Shown piece by piece: positions 1-8,442 of a stretch of 64,000 nucleotides of DNA. Each line of letters starts with the position of its first letter. The first letter of the stretch is position 1. The DNA comes from Haloarcula salina (GTDB lineage: Archaea; Halobacteriota; Halobacteria; Halobacteriales; Haloarculaceae): the NCBI RefSeq assembly GCF_010119195.1, contig NZ_WRXL01000002.1, forward strand, positions 372,001 through 436,000. The letters are read 5' to 3'. Below the pieces are notes generated by a model, which saw only the letters and a list, made by a program, of their open reading frames with translations, was not told the origin of the DNA and ran no database searches. Made by a program: the position numbers and the translations under genes.

Positions 1-28
1 CTCGCTGTTCGCTGTCGCTCTCGACCCC

Positions 29-52
29 ATGTTATTAGGTAACATATAAATC
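29..52 (+). promoter_or_regulatory. Operator-like inverted repeat and TATA box upstream of cdc48
   Basis: A perfect 6-base inverted repeat (ATGTTA, 5-base spacer, TAACAT; 29-45) overlaps the 5' edge of a TATA-like ACATATAAA (43-51). The cdc48 ATG is at 132, so transcripts started from this box would carry a leader of about 60 bases. A second TATA-like stretch (GTTATAAG) lies near 113. A repressor site over the TATA/BRE element is an inference from geometry alone. Confidence 0.4.
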
Positions 53-131
53 CGTCGCCGGGCGTCTTGCCCGCCGGTAGCATAAAGCATATCTCCGGGG
101 CTACCCCAGTTCGTTATAAGCTGACTCTACT

Positions 132-2357
132 ATGAACGAAGTCCAATTAGAAGTGGCGAAGGCGTACCCCAACGACTCGGGTCGCGGCATCGCCCGACTC
201 GACCCCGATACGCTGCTTCACCTCAAGCTCTCGCCCGGCGACATCATCGAGATCGAGGGCAGCGACACGACGGCGGCGAAGGTCTGGCGCGCCGACCGCC
301 AGGACTGGAACACGGACACCGTCCGCATCGACGGGTTCACGCGCCAGAACGCCGACGTGGGGATCGGCGAGCGCGTCACTATCCGCAAGGCCGAGGCCGA
401 GAAGGCGGACAAGCTCGTCCTCGCGCCCCCTGAGGAGGCGTCGGTCCAGTTCGGCTCCGACGCCGCCGGCATGGTCAAACGGCAGATCCTCAAGCGCCCC
501 GTCGTCGAGCGCGACATCGTCCCCGTGATGTCCTCGACGAACCACCCGTTCATGCGCTCGCCCGGCCAGGCCATCCCGCTCATCGCCGTCGAGACGGACC
601 CCGAGGGCGTCTGTCTCATCACCGAGGACACGGAGGTCGAACTCCGCGAGGAACCCATCTCCGGCTTCGAGAAGACCGGCGGTGGCATCACGTACGAGGA
701 CATCGGCGGCCTCCAGAACGAGATTCAGCGCGTCCGCGAGATGGTCGAACTGCCGATGAAACACCCCCAGATCTTCAAGAAGCTCGGCATCGAGCCGCCA
801 CAGGGGGTCCTGCTCCACGGTCCGCCGGGGACGGGGAAGACCCTGCTCGCGAAGGCCGTCGCCAACGAGACCTCCGCCAGTTTCTTCTCTATCGCCGGGC
901 CGGAGATCATCTCGAAGTACTACGGGGAGTCCGAACAGCAGTTACGCGAGATATTCGAGGACGCCAGCGAGGAGGCCCCGTCGATCATCTTCATCGACGA
1001 ACTGGACTCCATCGCGCCAAAGCGCGAGGACGTGACCGGCGAGGTCGAGCGCCGCGTCGTCGCCCAGCTGCTGACGATGATGGACGGCCTCGAATCGCGG
1101 GGCCAGGTCATCGTCATCGCCGCCACCAACCGCGTCGACAGCGTCGACCCGGCGCTGCGTCGCCCCGGCCGCTTCGACCGCGAGATCGAGATCGGCGTCC
1201 CGGACGAGGTGGGCCGTGAGGAGATCCTACAGATCCACACCCGCGGGATGCCCCTCTCGGACGACGTGAACCTCGCGAAGCTGGCGACCGACACCCACGG
1301 CTTCGTCGGCGCTGACATCGAGAGCCTCACGAAGGAGGCCGCGATGAAGGCGCTGCGCCGCTACCTCCCCGAGATCGATCTCGACGAGGAGGACATCCCG
1401 CCGAGCCTCATCGACCGGATGATAATCAAGCGCGACGACTTCAAGGGCGCGCTCAACGAGGTGAGTCCGTCGGCGATGCGGGAGGTGCTGGTCGAGCTCC
1501 CGAAGGTGTCCTGGGACAGCGTCGGCGGCCTGACCGAGGCCAAAGAGCAGGTCCAGGAGGCCGTCGAGTGGCCGATGAACAGCCCCGAGAAGTTCGAGCG
1601 AATGGGGGTGACGCCGCCCTCGGGCGTACTGCTGTACGGCCCGCCCGGCACGGGGAAGACGCTGATGGCGAAGGCCGTCGCCAACGAGACGGACGCGAAC
1701 TTCATCTCGGTGCGTGGCCCGCAGCTGCTCAGCAAGTGGGTCGGCGAGAGCGAGAAGGCCATCCGCCAGACCTTCCGGAAGGCCCGACAGGTCGCTCCGA
1801 CCGTCATCTTCTTCGACGAGCTCGACTCGCTCGCGCCGGGCCGCGGCGGCGAGATGGGGTCGAACGTCTCCGAGCGCGTCGTCAACCAACTGTTGACCGA
1901 ACTGGACGGGCTCGAAGAGATGGAGGACGTGATGGTCATCGGCGCGACGAACCGGCCGGACATGATCGACCCGGCGCTCATCCGCTCGGGGCGCTTCGAC
2001 CGCCTCGTCATGATCGGCGAGCCGGACGTTGACGGCCGCGAGCAGATCCTGAAGATCCACACCGACGACACGCCGCTGTCGCCCGACGTGAGCCTGCGCG
2101 AACTGGCCGAGGTCAGCGAGGGCTTCGTCGGCTCCGACCTGGAGTCCATCGCCCGCGAGGCCGCCATCGAGGCGCTCCGCGAGGCCGACGACGCCGAGGA
2201 GGTCGAGATGCGCCACTTCCGACAGGCCATCGACAGCGTCCGCCCGACCATCACCGACGACATCCGCGAGTACTACGAGCAGATGGAAGAGGAGTTCAAG
2301 GGCGGCTCCAGCCCGCAGCGCCAGGCCGGCACCGGCGGCCGCATCGGCTTCCAGTAA
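132..2357 (+). CDS. Cdc48/VCP-like AAA+ ATPase
   Basis: Hexameric protein-unfolding ATPase of the Cdc48/p97 family, expected to unfold substrates for the proteasome in the cytosol. Domain order is classical: a Cdc48 N double-psi barrel (about 1-90), a second N subdomain (about 100-170), then two AAA modules. D1 has Walker A GPPGTGKT at 230-237 and Walker B IIFIDE at 285-290; D2 has Walker A GPPGTGKT at about 503-510 and VIFFDE at 558-563. Both modules keep the downstream arginine-rich RRPGRFDRE / RSGRFDR segments. The length of 741 residues is normal for the family. The tail ends in GRIGFQ, not a clear HbYX proteasome-docking motif. The ATG at 132 is the first in the frame and begins the N domain. 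Haloarchaea carry several paralogues, so no specific symbol is given. Confidence 0.97.
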   Translation: MNEVQLEVAKAYPNDSGRGIARLDPDTLLHLKLSPGDIIEIEGSDTTAAKVWRADRQDWNTDTVRIDGFTRQNADVGIGERVTIRKAEAEKADKLVLAPPEEASVQFGSDAAGMVKRQILKRPVVERDIVPVMSSTNHPFMRSPGQAIPLIAVETDPEGVCLITEDTEVELREEPISGFEKTGGGITYEDIGGLQNEIQRVREMVELPMKHPQIFKKLGIEPPQGVLLHGPPGTGKTLLAKAVANETSASFFSIAGPEIISKYYGESEQQLREIFEDASEEAPSIIFIDELDSIAPKREDVTGEVERRVVAQLLTMMDGLESRGQVIVIAATNRVDSVDPALRRPGRFDREIEIGVPDEVGREEILQIHTRGMPLSDDVNLAKLATDTHGFVGADIESLTKEAAMKALRRYLPEIDLDEEDIPPSLIDRMIIKRDDFKGALNEVSPSAMREVLVELPKVSWDSVGGLTEAKEQVQEAVEWPMNSPEKFERMGVTPPSGVLLYGPPGTGKTLMAKAVANETDANFISVRGPQLLSKWVGESEKAIRQTFRKARQVAPTVIFFDELDSLAPGRGGEMGSNVSERVVNQLLTELDGLEEMEDVMVIGATNRPDMIDPALIRSGRFDRLVMIGEPDVDGREQILKIHTDDTPLSPDVSLRELAEVSEGFVGSDLESIAREAAIEALREADDAEEVEMRHFRQAIDSVRPTITDDIREYYEQMEEEFKGGSSPQRQAGTGGRIGFQ

Positions 2358-2393
2358 CGTCGCAGTCCCGTTTTCTGCGGTTCCGCTCGCCGC

Positions 2394-3752
2394 TCACTGC
2401 TCGCCGCGAGCGGCGTCGTTCTCCGCTTCGTCGGACGGCCGCGTCGTCGCGAGGACGAAGCCCACGCCGAACAGCGGCGCGCCCAGCGCGACGACGCCCG
2501 CGGCCATCCCCAGCACGAAGACGAAGACGAGCACGCCGAACCCGTAGAACGGCGAGTACAGCGTCGCCGTCGGCGCGAGGGCCAGCACGAACCCGAGGAC
2601 GGCGGTCGCGACGCCGAGTCGTCGTCGGCCCGCGCCGACCGCGTAGCCGGCGGGGAGCAGCGCGAACACCGGCACGAGGAACCTGGCGCTCGTCCACATC
2701 GCGAGCGTGAGCCCGCGGATTCCGACGGCGAGGGTCCCGACGGCGGTGGCGAGGACCGCGACAGCGAGTCCACCGACCGCGACGCCGACGAGCGCCGGGA
2801 ACGAGCGGACCCACTCGGGTCCGGTCCGCGACAGGCCGAGTCCGAGCGCGACGAAGGCGATTCCGACACCAAGTAGCGGGGCGACCGAACTGCTGAGGAC
2901 CGAGAGACCGCCGGCGACCAGCGGGGCGAGCGCCACGAGGAGCCCGATGCCCGCGAGTGCGCAGCCCGCTCCCCTCGCGCCGGTGGCCAGGCGGTGGCGT
3001 ATGGTTGACAGTCCGCCGCCGACCGCACCGACCAGTACGCCGAACGCGGCGGCCGGCACGGCCACGTTCGTCAAGAGATTCCCGAGAACGGCGGGGCCGC
3101 GCATCGTCACTACCGCGAGCAGGCTCAGGAGCGGGCCGACGGCGCTCTCTTGCGGGACGAACGTGACGATGCCGCCGCGGTCGAACGACGTGATGTGCAT
3201 CTGGCGACCGTCAGACGAGACGGTGCTGTCCGGCAGCGGCCGCCCGACGCGCGTGCCCGGCGGCGCGACGACGACGAGGCGGTCCGCGCCGAGACCGTCG
3301 ATGTTTCGATAGCCGTAGGTCTCGGTGAACGCCCCGGAGCGGAATGTCCCGCCGATCGCGGGCTCGGCGAAATCGGGCTCGCGATACCGGAGCGTGACGA
3401 CGCCGCTCCGGGAGACCGTGGCGTTCAGGAACTCGACGTCCCACATCGCGCGGTCGCCGATGGCGCGCCGGAGCGTCGCGTTCGACCGCAGTCTCGCGCC
3501 GTCGCCGGCGAGATGGTTCCGGACCACCCACGTGGCGGTGCCGTTCTCGTGGACGGCCACCGTCGCCGTGCTGCGCTCGACGGCGAGCGAGACGCCGTGG
3601 CGTTCCGCGGTCGTCGCGAACTGGTCGCCGCAGGCGTCACAGAGCGGTCGTGGCGGCGGCGCTGCGCCGACGGGCGCGGCGAGCGCGAGCAGTGAACCGA
3701 CGAGCAGGACGCTCAGGAGGAGGGGGAGCGAGCGGGAACCGTGGGAGGGCAT
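2394..3752 (-). CDS. Haloarchaeal membrane protein with signal peptide, function unknown
   Basis: About 452 residues, convergent with cdc48. The chosen start MPSHGSRS gives a typical signal peptide (basic residues, then a leucine/valine run, then an AAPVGAAPP cleavage region); an ATG nine codons upstream is possible. The N-terminal half is soluble and probably extracellular, beginning with a PLCDACGDQF cysteine pair and followed by a beta-rich segment. The C-terminal half has about seven hydrophobic segments between residues 200 and 440. The architecture (secreted sensor-like domain plus multi-TM block) resembles other haloarchaeal envelope proteins, but I do not recognise a family and assign no function. 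Confidence 0.8.
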   Translation of the reverse strand: MPSHGSRSLPLLLSVLLVGSLLALAAPVGAAPPPRPLCDACGDQFATTAERHGVSLAVERSTATVAVHENGTATWVVRNHLAGDGARLRSNATLRRAIGDRAMWDVEFLNATVSRSGVVTLRYREPDFAEPAIGGTFRSGAFTETYGYRNIDGLGADRLVVVAPPGTRVGRPLPDSTVSSDGRQMHITSFDRGGIVTFVPQESAVGPLLSLLAVVTMRGPAVLGNLLTNVAVPAAAFGVLVGAVGGGLSTIRHRLATGARGAGCALAGIGLLVALAPLVAGGLSVLSSSVAPLLGVGIAFVALGLGLSRTGPEWVRSFPALVGVAVGGLAVAVLATAVGTLAVGIRGLTLAMWTSARFLVPVFALLPAGYAVGAGRRRLGVATAVLGFVLALAPTATLYSPFYGFGVLVFVFVLGMAAGVVALGAPLFGVGFVLATTRPSDEAENDAARGEQ

Positions 3753-3958
3753 ACGTGACACCTTTCCGGGAGCTGTCAAATAGCTGGTGAAGGCTCAAAC
3801 CGGAACTGTACTCTCGACGCGGCGGGCACCCCTTGGCTCCTGCTCATATGCACCATTCGACAGATCGGGACCCCTGTCGAAAATGTAAAATAAACTTTGA
3901 ACCAGTGGTTCTTTCTCCTTTCGAAGCCCCCTTTCGGTAGACCGGGCTAACGAAACCG

Positions 3959-4972
3959 ATGTCGCAGACACATCGCGTGTACCGACTGGCGAAACGCCCT
4001 GAAGGAACCCCCGGCCGCGACACGTTCGACCTGTCGGAGGAACCGGTCCCAGAACCCGGGCCCGGCGAAGCACTCGTGCGGACGCTGTACCTCTCGGTCG
4101 ACCCGTACATGCGCGGCCGGATGAGCGCCGCCGAGTCGTACGCGGAACCGTGGGACGTCGGTGACCCCCTCCGCGGGGCCGTCGTCGGCGAGGTCGTTGA
4201 GTCGAACGGCGCCGGGTTCGAGGCCGGCGACGTCGTGACCGGCGACCTCCAGTGGGCGGAGTACGCCACAGCACCCGGCCCGGCGCTCACGCGCGTCGAT
4301 CCCGATCGCGCACCGATCTCGACCGCCCTCGGCGTGCTCGGCATGCCGGGTCTGACCGCGTACTTCGGGACGCGTGAGGTGGCCCGGCCGTCGGCCGGCG
4401 AGACGTTCGTCGTCACCGGTGCCGCGGGGGCCGTCGGCTCGGTCGCCGGCCAGATCGCGAAGCTCCGGGGCGCGCGCGTCGTCGGCTTCGCGGGCTCCGA
4501 CGAGAAGGTGGCCTTCCTCGAAGACGACCTGGGCTTCGACGCGGGCATCAACTACAAGGCGACCGACGACTACCGCGCGGCGCTCGACGAGGCCGCGCCG
4601 AACGGCGTCGACGCGTACTTCGACAACGTCGGCGGCGAGATCACCGACGCGGTGTTCACCCGGCTCAACACCGACGCGCGCGTTGCCGTCTGCGGACAGA
4701 TCTCACAGTACAACGCCGAGGAGATGCCCGTCGGACCGCGGAAGCTGTCGCAGGTGATCCAGACCCGGGCGACCGTCGAGGGGTTCCTGGTGTCCGACTT
4801 CGAACCCCGGTTCGAGCAGGCCGCGACTCGGCTCGGGCAGTGGGTCTCCGCGGGCGACATCGCGTATCGCGAGACCGTCACCGAGGGGCTCGAGAACGCG
4901 CCGGACGCGTTCCTCGGACTGTTCGAGGGCGACAACATCGGGAAACAGCTCGTCAAAGTGGCGGACCGGTAG
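3959..4972 (+). CDS. NADP-dependent oxidoreductase, zinc-free MDR family (PTGR/CurA-like)
   Basis: Medium-chain dehydrogenase/reductase of 337 residues. It carries the N-terminal signature of the leukotriene B4 dehydrogenase / CurA group (LSVDPYMRGRM near 46-56) and a Rossmann fold with GAAGAVGSVAGQIAK around 153-167. The structural and catalytic zinc cysteines of alcohol dehydrogenases are absent. Family members reduce alpha,beta-unsaturated ketones or quinone-like compounds with NADPH in the cytosol; the substrate here cannot be read from sequence. An AT-rich stretch near 3882-3895 is the likely promoter. It stands alone between genes on the opposite strand. Confidence 0.93.
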   Translation: MSQTHRVYRLAKRPEGTPGRDTFDLSEEPVPEPGPGEALVRTLYLSVDPYMRGRMSAAESYAEPWDVGDPLRGAVVGEVVESNGAGFEAGDVVTGDLQWAEYATAPGPALTRVDPDRAPISTALGVLGMPGLTAYFGTREVARPSAGETFVVTGAAGAVGSVAGQIAKLRGARVVGFAGSDEKVAFLEDDLGFDAGINYKATDDYRAALDEAAPNGVDAYFDNVGGEITDAVFTRLNTDARVAVCGQISQYNAEEMPVGPRKLSQVIQTRATVEGFLVSDFEPRFEQAATRLGQWVSAGDIAYRETVTEGLENAPDAFLGLFEGDNIGKQLVKVADR

Positions 4973-5040
4973 CCCGGCGAGCGGACCCTCCTGTCGGCCG
5001 GGAAAAGCGAGAGAGCGAGCGCGAAAACGGGGGTATCGCC

Positions 5041-6183
5041 TTACAGTTCGCCGAGCTTGCGGAGGAGCTGACCGCGGTACTCCTCGTCGGCCTGGACGCC
5101 CTTCAGTTCGAGGACGTTCCGTTCGAGCTTGTCGAGCGCGACGTTGAAGGCGGTCTCGGCCCCGTATCCCTCACCGGAGCCGGCGGCCTGCCCCTTGTTG
5201 GTTCGGAGGCGGATCTGACACTGGATGAGCGGCGTGCCGCGGAGTTTCTCCTTGTGCTCGTGGAACCGGACGTGGGCGTGCTGGACCTGCATCGCCTGGT
5301 ACTTGTCGGCCACCGTCTCGATGTCGGCTCGGATGTCCTCCCGGGAGATGGTGTCGAGGAGGGTGATGTTGGTGATCTGCACGTCCATGTGTTCCTCCTC
5401 CGTGTAGGTCAGCGCCCGGAGCACGTCGGTCTTCGTGAGGATGCCGACGACCGCGCTGTCGTCGTCTTCCGGCGTGACGACGAGGCCGGCGAAGTCGTTT
5501 TCGAGCATTCGAGCCACGGCGTCCTCGACGGAATCGCCCACTCGAACCGTCTCGACGGGGCTGTTCATCACGTCGTACACCGGGAGGTCGAGGACCCGCT
5601 CGATCTCGCCCGCGCGGTCGCCGCGGGTCGCCTTATTCATGTCGCGGACGACCACGTCGACGATGTCGTGGCGGGTAACCATGCCGGTCAGGCTGTCGGT
5701 CTCGTCGAGCACGGGGAGCCGGGAGATGCCGTGCTTCCGGAGGAGATTGACGACTTGCCCGACGTTGGTGTCCTCCGAGACCGTGATGACGTCCTGCGTG
5801 TAGATGTCCTCGACGGTGAGTGCGTCGAGGTTCTCGAGGACGGCGTCGAGGATATCGTCCTCGGTGACGATTCCCCAGAGCTCGCCGGCCTCGAAGACGG
5901 GGGCGAGTTTCACCCCGCCCTCGACGAGGACGCGCGCGACCTCGCGCACGTCGTCGGTGCGCCCGACCTTCGGGGCCGAGCGCGTCATCGCCCCCGCTTT
6001 CGCGTTGTCCTCGACGTGGGACTGGACCAACTGTTTCTGCGTGATAACGCCAGCGTACGCACCGTCGTCCGTGACGATGATGCCCTTGGGGTTCTCGCGC
6101 TCGAAGATAGATCGAACCTTCCCCAGGCGCTTGTTGGCGTCAACCTCGACAAACTCTCTGGTGGCGATATCAGCAATATCCAT
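5041..6183 (-). CDS. Four-CBS-domain protein with a ribosome hibernation factor (HPF/S30AE)-like C-terminal domain
   Basis: The 380-residue protein has four CBS modules in tandem (about 1-58, 62-120, 124-185 and 205-268), i.e. two Bateman modules that in other proteins bind adenine nucleotides. The last about 105 residues are not CBS: they read like the single-domain HPF/YfiA fold, starting MDVQITNITLLDTISREDI and ending with a helix ending ALDKLERNVLEL, the place where HPF proteins carry their conserved AIDLAVDKLERQL-type helix. An energy-sensing ribosome-binding factor is the inference; the CBS assignment is firm, the HPF-like one good but unaided by a profile search. An inverted repeat (CTTCAC at 6188, GTGAAG at 6209) lies between its TATA box and its start. 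Confidence 0.93.
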   Translation of the reverse strand: MDIADIATREFVEVDANKRLGKVRSIFERENPKGIIVTDDGAYAGVITQKQLVQSHVEDNAKAGAMTRSAPKVGRTDDVREVARVLVEGGVKLAPVFEAGELWGIVTEDDILDAVLENLDALTVEDIYTQDVITVSEDTNVGQVVNLLRKHGISRLPVLDETDSLTGMVTRHDIVDVVVRDMNKATRGDRAGEIERVLDLPVYDVMNSPVETVRVGDSVEDAVARMLENDFAGLVVTPEDDDSAVVGILTKTDVLRALTYTEEEHMDVQITNITLLDTISREDIRADIETVADKYQAMQVQHAHVRFHEHKEKLRGTPLIQCQIRLRTNKGQAAGSGEGYGAETAFNVALDKLERNVLELKGVQADEEYRGQLLRKLGEL

Positions 6184-6187
6184 CGTG

Positions 6188-6222
6188 CTTCACAGTTCGA
6201 GGTTCTACGTGAAGGGTTATCA
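6188..6222 (-). promoter_or_regulatory. Promoter of the CBS-HPF gene with inverted repeat
   Basis: On the minus strand a TATA-like TTGATAA (6216-6222) stands about 35 bases before the start codon. Arms CTTCAC (6188-6193) and GTGAAG (6209-6214) form a 6-base inverted repeat downstream of the TATA box across the expected transcription start, a position usual for archaeal repressors. No regulator is identified. Confidence 0.35.
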
Positions 6223-6290
6223 ACCTTGGTTTAGTTCCTGGGAATCGGGAGACGGGCCAAGCTTTAGGCCGCTGGAACCAACCTTTAGCT

Positions 6291-6623
6291 GTGCTCCCTG
6301 ACATCGGCGTCTTCGGTCCGTACACCTACCTCGTCACCGAGGTCGTCTGGGGGAGCGTCGCCCTCGCGCTGCTGTGGCGGGCGGGCGCGCTCCGCGAGGC
6401 GGCCCGGACCATCGCAGTTCTCTACCCGATCGCGTACGTCTGGGACTGGTACACTCTCACCGTCGGCGTCTTCTCGATCGACCTCCGGACCGGCGTCGAC
6501 CTGCTCGGCATCCCCGTCGAGGAACACATCTTCATCGTCGTCGTCCCCGCACTCGTCCTCGGTATCCACGAAACGCTCCGGGTCCGAACGAGTGACGATA
6601 GCACGGAACGGTCAGGACGCTAA
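6291..6623 (+). CDS. Single-repeat lycopene cyclase domain protein
   Basis: About 110 residues, three hydrophobic segments, with the motifs of the heterodimeric/CrtYcd-type lycopene cyclase repeat: YVWDWYTLTVGVFSI near 46-60 and GIPVEEHIFIVVVPAL near 73-88. Haloarchaeal CrtY proteins normally contain two such repeats in about 230 residues; this one has a single repeat, so it would need to dimerise or pair with another half. The start is GTG at 6291, supported by a TATA-like CTTTAGG at 6258-6267 about 27 bases upstream, which implies a leaderless transcript. No other carotenoid gene is visible in the window. Confidence 0.85.
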   Translation: MLPDIGVFGPYTYLVTEVVWGSVALALLWRAGALREAARTIAVLYPIAYVWDWYTLTVGVFSIDLRTGVDLLGIPVEEHIFIVVVPALVLGIHETLRVRTSDDSTERSGR

Positions 6624-6792
6624 CCCGTTTTACAGCCCTAACTCACGCGGCAATTCGTCCAGCAACTGGAAACGCTACCATTGAGTGAATGTCACGATTT
6701 CCCACAATAGGGCTACCGAGCGCCCAATCCGGCGTATGCCGTCACCTCCCACAGTAGCTATATGTGTCAGCCGAGAGTTGCATCGACCAGCC

Positions 6793-7284
6793 ATGACTGA
6801 CACTATCCCGACACCTCACATCGAGCTCTACGTCCGGTCGATGCTCCCCGACGGTGCCCACGAACGCCAGGAGGAGGTCATCGACCGCCTCGATACGCTC
6901 GAAGAGAACGACCAGATCGCGAGCTTCAACGTCATCGTCTGGGGCAAGCAGATCGCTCCGCAGTCGGCCGCCGCCGGAACGGCGGAAGGGCAGTTCATCT
7001 TGAACCGCGTCGCCGAGTTCAAGCAGTGGGCGCTCTCGAACAACGTCTCGTTCGAGTCGTTCTATCAGCGCACGCAGGTGGATTCCGAGGCCGCCGAGTC
7101 GGCCTACGACGCGATGACGCTCCCCGTCATGGGTCTCGCCGAGTACGACGGTGACGAGCTCGCCCACGTCGCGCCCTGCACCAAGGGCGACACGGTCCAC
7201 ACCATCGTCGACCGTCTCGAACGCCTCGAAGCGGGGCAGCCGCCCGCGCTCGAACAGGAGCGACGCGGCGTCAGCGTGGTCTAG
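6793..7284 (+). CDS. Conserved haloarchaeal protein, HTH-family type, function unknown
   Basis: 163 residues beginning MTDTIPTPHIELYVRS. The segment ERQEEVIDRLDTLEENDQIASFNVIVWGKQI resembles a family of short haloarchaeal proteins annotated as HTH-domain proteins, but I see no convincing helix-turn-helix and make no DNA-binding claim. The ATG at 6793 is chosen over an upstream in-frame ATG at 6685 because the extra 36 residues are basic and unlike haloarchaeal coding sequence, and a TATA-like AGCTATATG stands just upstream of 6793. Its TAG stop shares the tetranucleotide CTAG with the convergent gene downstream. Confidence 0.85.
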   Translation: MTDTIPTPHIELYVRSMLPDGAHERQEEVIDRLDTLEENDQIASFNVIVWGKQIAPQSAAAGTAEGQFILNRVAEFKQWALSNNVSFESFYQRTQVDSEAAESAYDAMTLPVMGLAEYDGDELAHVAPCTKGDTVHTIVDRLERLEAGQPPALEQERRGVSVV

Positions 7285-7640
7285 TCCGCGGTCTCCGCTC
7301 GAATCGTCTCGACGTAGGGACCGAACGACTCCGCCCCCTCGAGCATCGTCAGTACCTCCTCCGGTTCGACCGCCAGTTCGTAGGCCGGTCGCCCCTTCCC
7401 CGTCGCCGACTCCGTCCGCGCTTTCGTCAACAGGCCAGCGTCGGCGAGCGTCCGGAGCGCCGCGATGATTTCCTGCCGCTCGACGCCACCGAATGGCTCT
7501 CGCTCGAGGTCGTCGAGGTGTGCCTTCGCCGTCTGGGCCACGTCGTAGGAGTGTACCGGCGTCTCTCCCGCGACGGTCAGTTCGACGACCGAGAGCAGGA
7601 CGAACTGTTCGAACGAGTCGGCCGTGTCGAGGCTGTCCAT
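7281..7640 (-). CDS. Probable winged-helix transcription regulator
   Basis: 119 residues. The central region (LRTLADAGLLTKARTESATGK and GRPAYELAVEPEEVL) has the recognition-helix-plus-wing look of PadR/MarR-like or haloarchaeal wHTH regulators, with a GKGRPAY turn typical of a wing. The start ATG at 7640 follows from the conserved-looking beginning MDSLDTADSFEQFVLL; the reading frame stays open upstream without haloarchaeal protein character. It converges with the 6793-7284 gene and overlaps it by four bases. Target genes are unknown. Confidence 0.8.
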   Translation of the reverse strand: MDSLDTADSFEQFVLLSVVELTVAGETPVHSYDVAQTAKAHLDDLEREPFGGVERQEIIAALRTLADAGLLTKARTESATGKGRPAYELAVEPEEVLTMLEGAESFGPYVETIRAETAD

Positions 7641-7698
7641 ACCTGTCACTGTCAGGGTTTCATCAAGAAAGTTCTGGAAGGTGAAACGAGCCAGCGAC

Positions 7699-8442
7699 TC
7701 ACCCGTTCGGACGCCGCCTGCCGCGCTTCGGATGCTTCGAGACGTACACCGGCGTCGGAAACACCGCCTCGACGAGTCGCCGCCCGAGCCGCGAGGAAAA
7801 CGCCAGTTCGAGCGGCTCTGCGAACGTCTCCAGTAACCGCTGTTTCCCGTTCGACGCGTCGAGATCGAGGTCAAGCAGGTCTCCGGATCGGTACTCCACG
7901 GTCTCGAAGTACCTGCTCAGTTCCCTGCGGACGGTGATCGACCACACCGGGTGGTACGCCTCCCTGTACCAGCCCTCGCCGCGCTCGTACTTCTGGTCGT
8001 ACGGCCGGGCCACACGGCCGCCGATCGACTCCGGTAACCACGGCATCCCCAGCGGATACCCGTGCCCGTCGCCCGGCCAAGCGCGGTTCGGACAGATCGA
8101 GATGAACACGCCGTCGTCAGAGAGGACGCGCGCGGTGTCGGCGATGAGCGCCTCCTCGTCGGGGACGTGCTCGAACACCATGTTCGAGACGATGGCGTCG
8201 ACGCTGTCGTCCGGAAGCGGAATCTCCGTCCCGTCGCCTCTGATAAGATCGCAGTCGCGATCCGTCGCGTCCTCGTCGAAGTCGATGTCGAGTACGATCG
8301 CCCGACAGCCGATCGCGTCCGCCAGCGCCGACGCTATCTTGCCGTCTTTCGCGCCGATGTCGAGGAGCACTGAATCCTCGTCCAGTCGCTCCGAATCGGC
8401 GAGCGCCGACCGATACAGCTGTTTGAAGACTGTCGATGTCAT
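7699..8442 (-). CDS. Class I SAM-dependent methyltransferase
   Basis: 247 residues with the Rossmann-like methyltransferase core: motif I LLDIGAKDGKIASAL near 27-41, the acidic end of strand 2 (IVLDIDF), motif post-I GDGTEIPLPDDSVDAIVSNM near 69-88 and a following EHVPDEEALIADTARVLSDDG segment. This is the Methyltransf_11 type, usually acting on small molecules or lipids. The substrate is not inferable. It is separated by 58 bases from the regulator gene downstream on the same strand and may be co-transcribed with it. A perfect hairpin lies about 80 bases upstream of the start. Confidence 0.9.
   Translation of the reverse strand: MTSTVFKQLYRSALADSERLDEDSVLLDIGAKDGKIASALADAIGCRAIVLDIDFDEDATDRDCDLIRGDGTEIPLPDDSVDAIVSNMVFEHVPDEEALIADTARVLSDDGVFISICPNRAWPGDGHGYPLGMPWLPESIGGRVARPYDQKYERGEGWYREAYHPVWSITVRRELSRYFETVEYRSGDLLDLDLDASNGKQRLLETFAEPLELAFSSRLGRRLVEAVFPTPVYVSKHPKRGRRRPNG

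Noticed and set aside
1-30. Possible divergent gene starting at ATG 30 on the minus strand
   Set aside because: Only ten codons are visible and no protein similarity can be judged; kept as a note with the promoter.
147-2263. Long open frames antisense to cdc48 (for example 1227-2216 and 1361-2263, minus)
   Set aside because: Shadows of GC-rich third positions; their products are Arg- or Ser-rich with no domain, while the plus frame is a full Cdc48.
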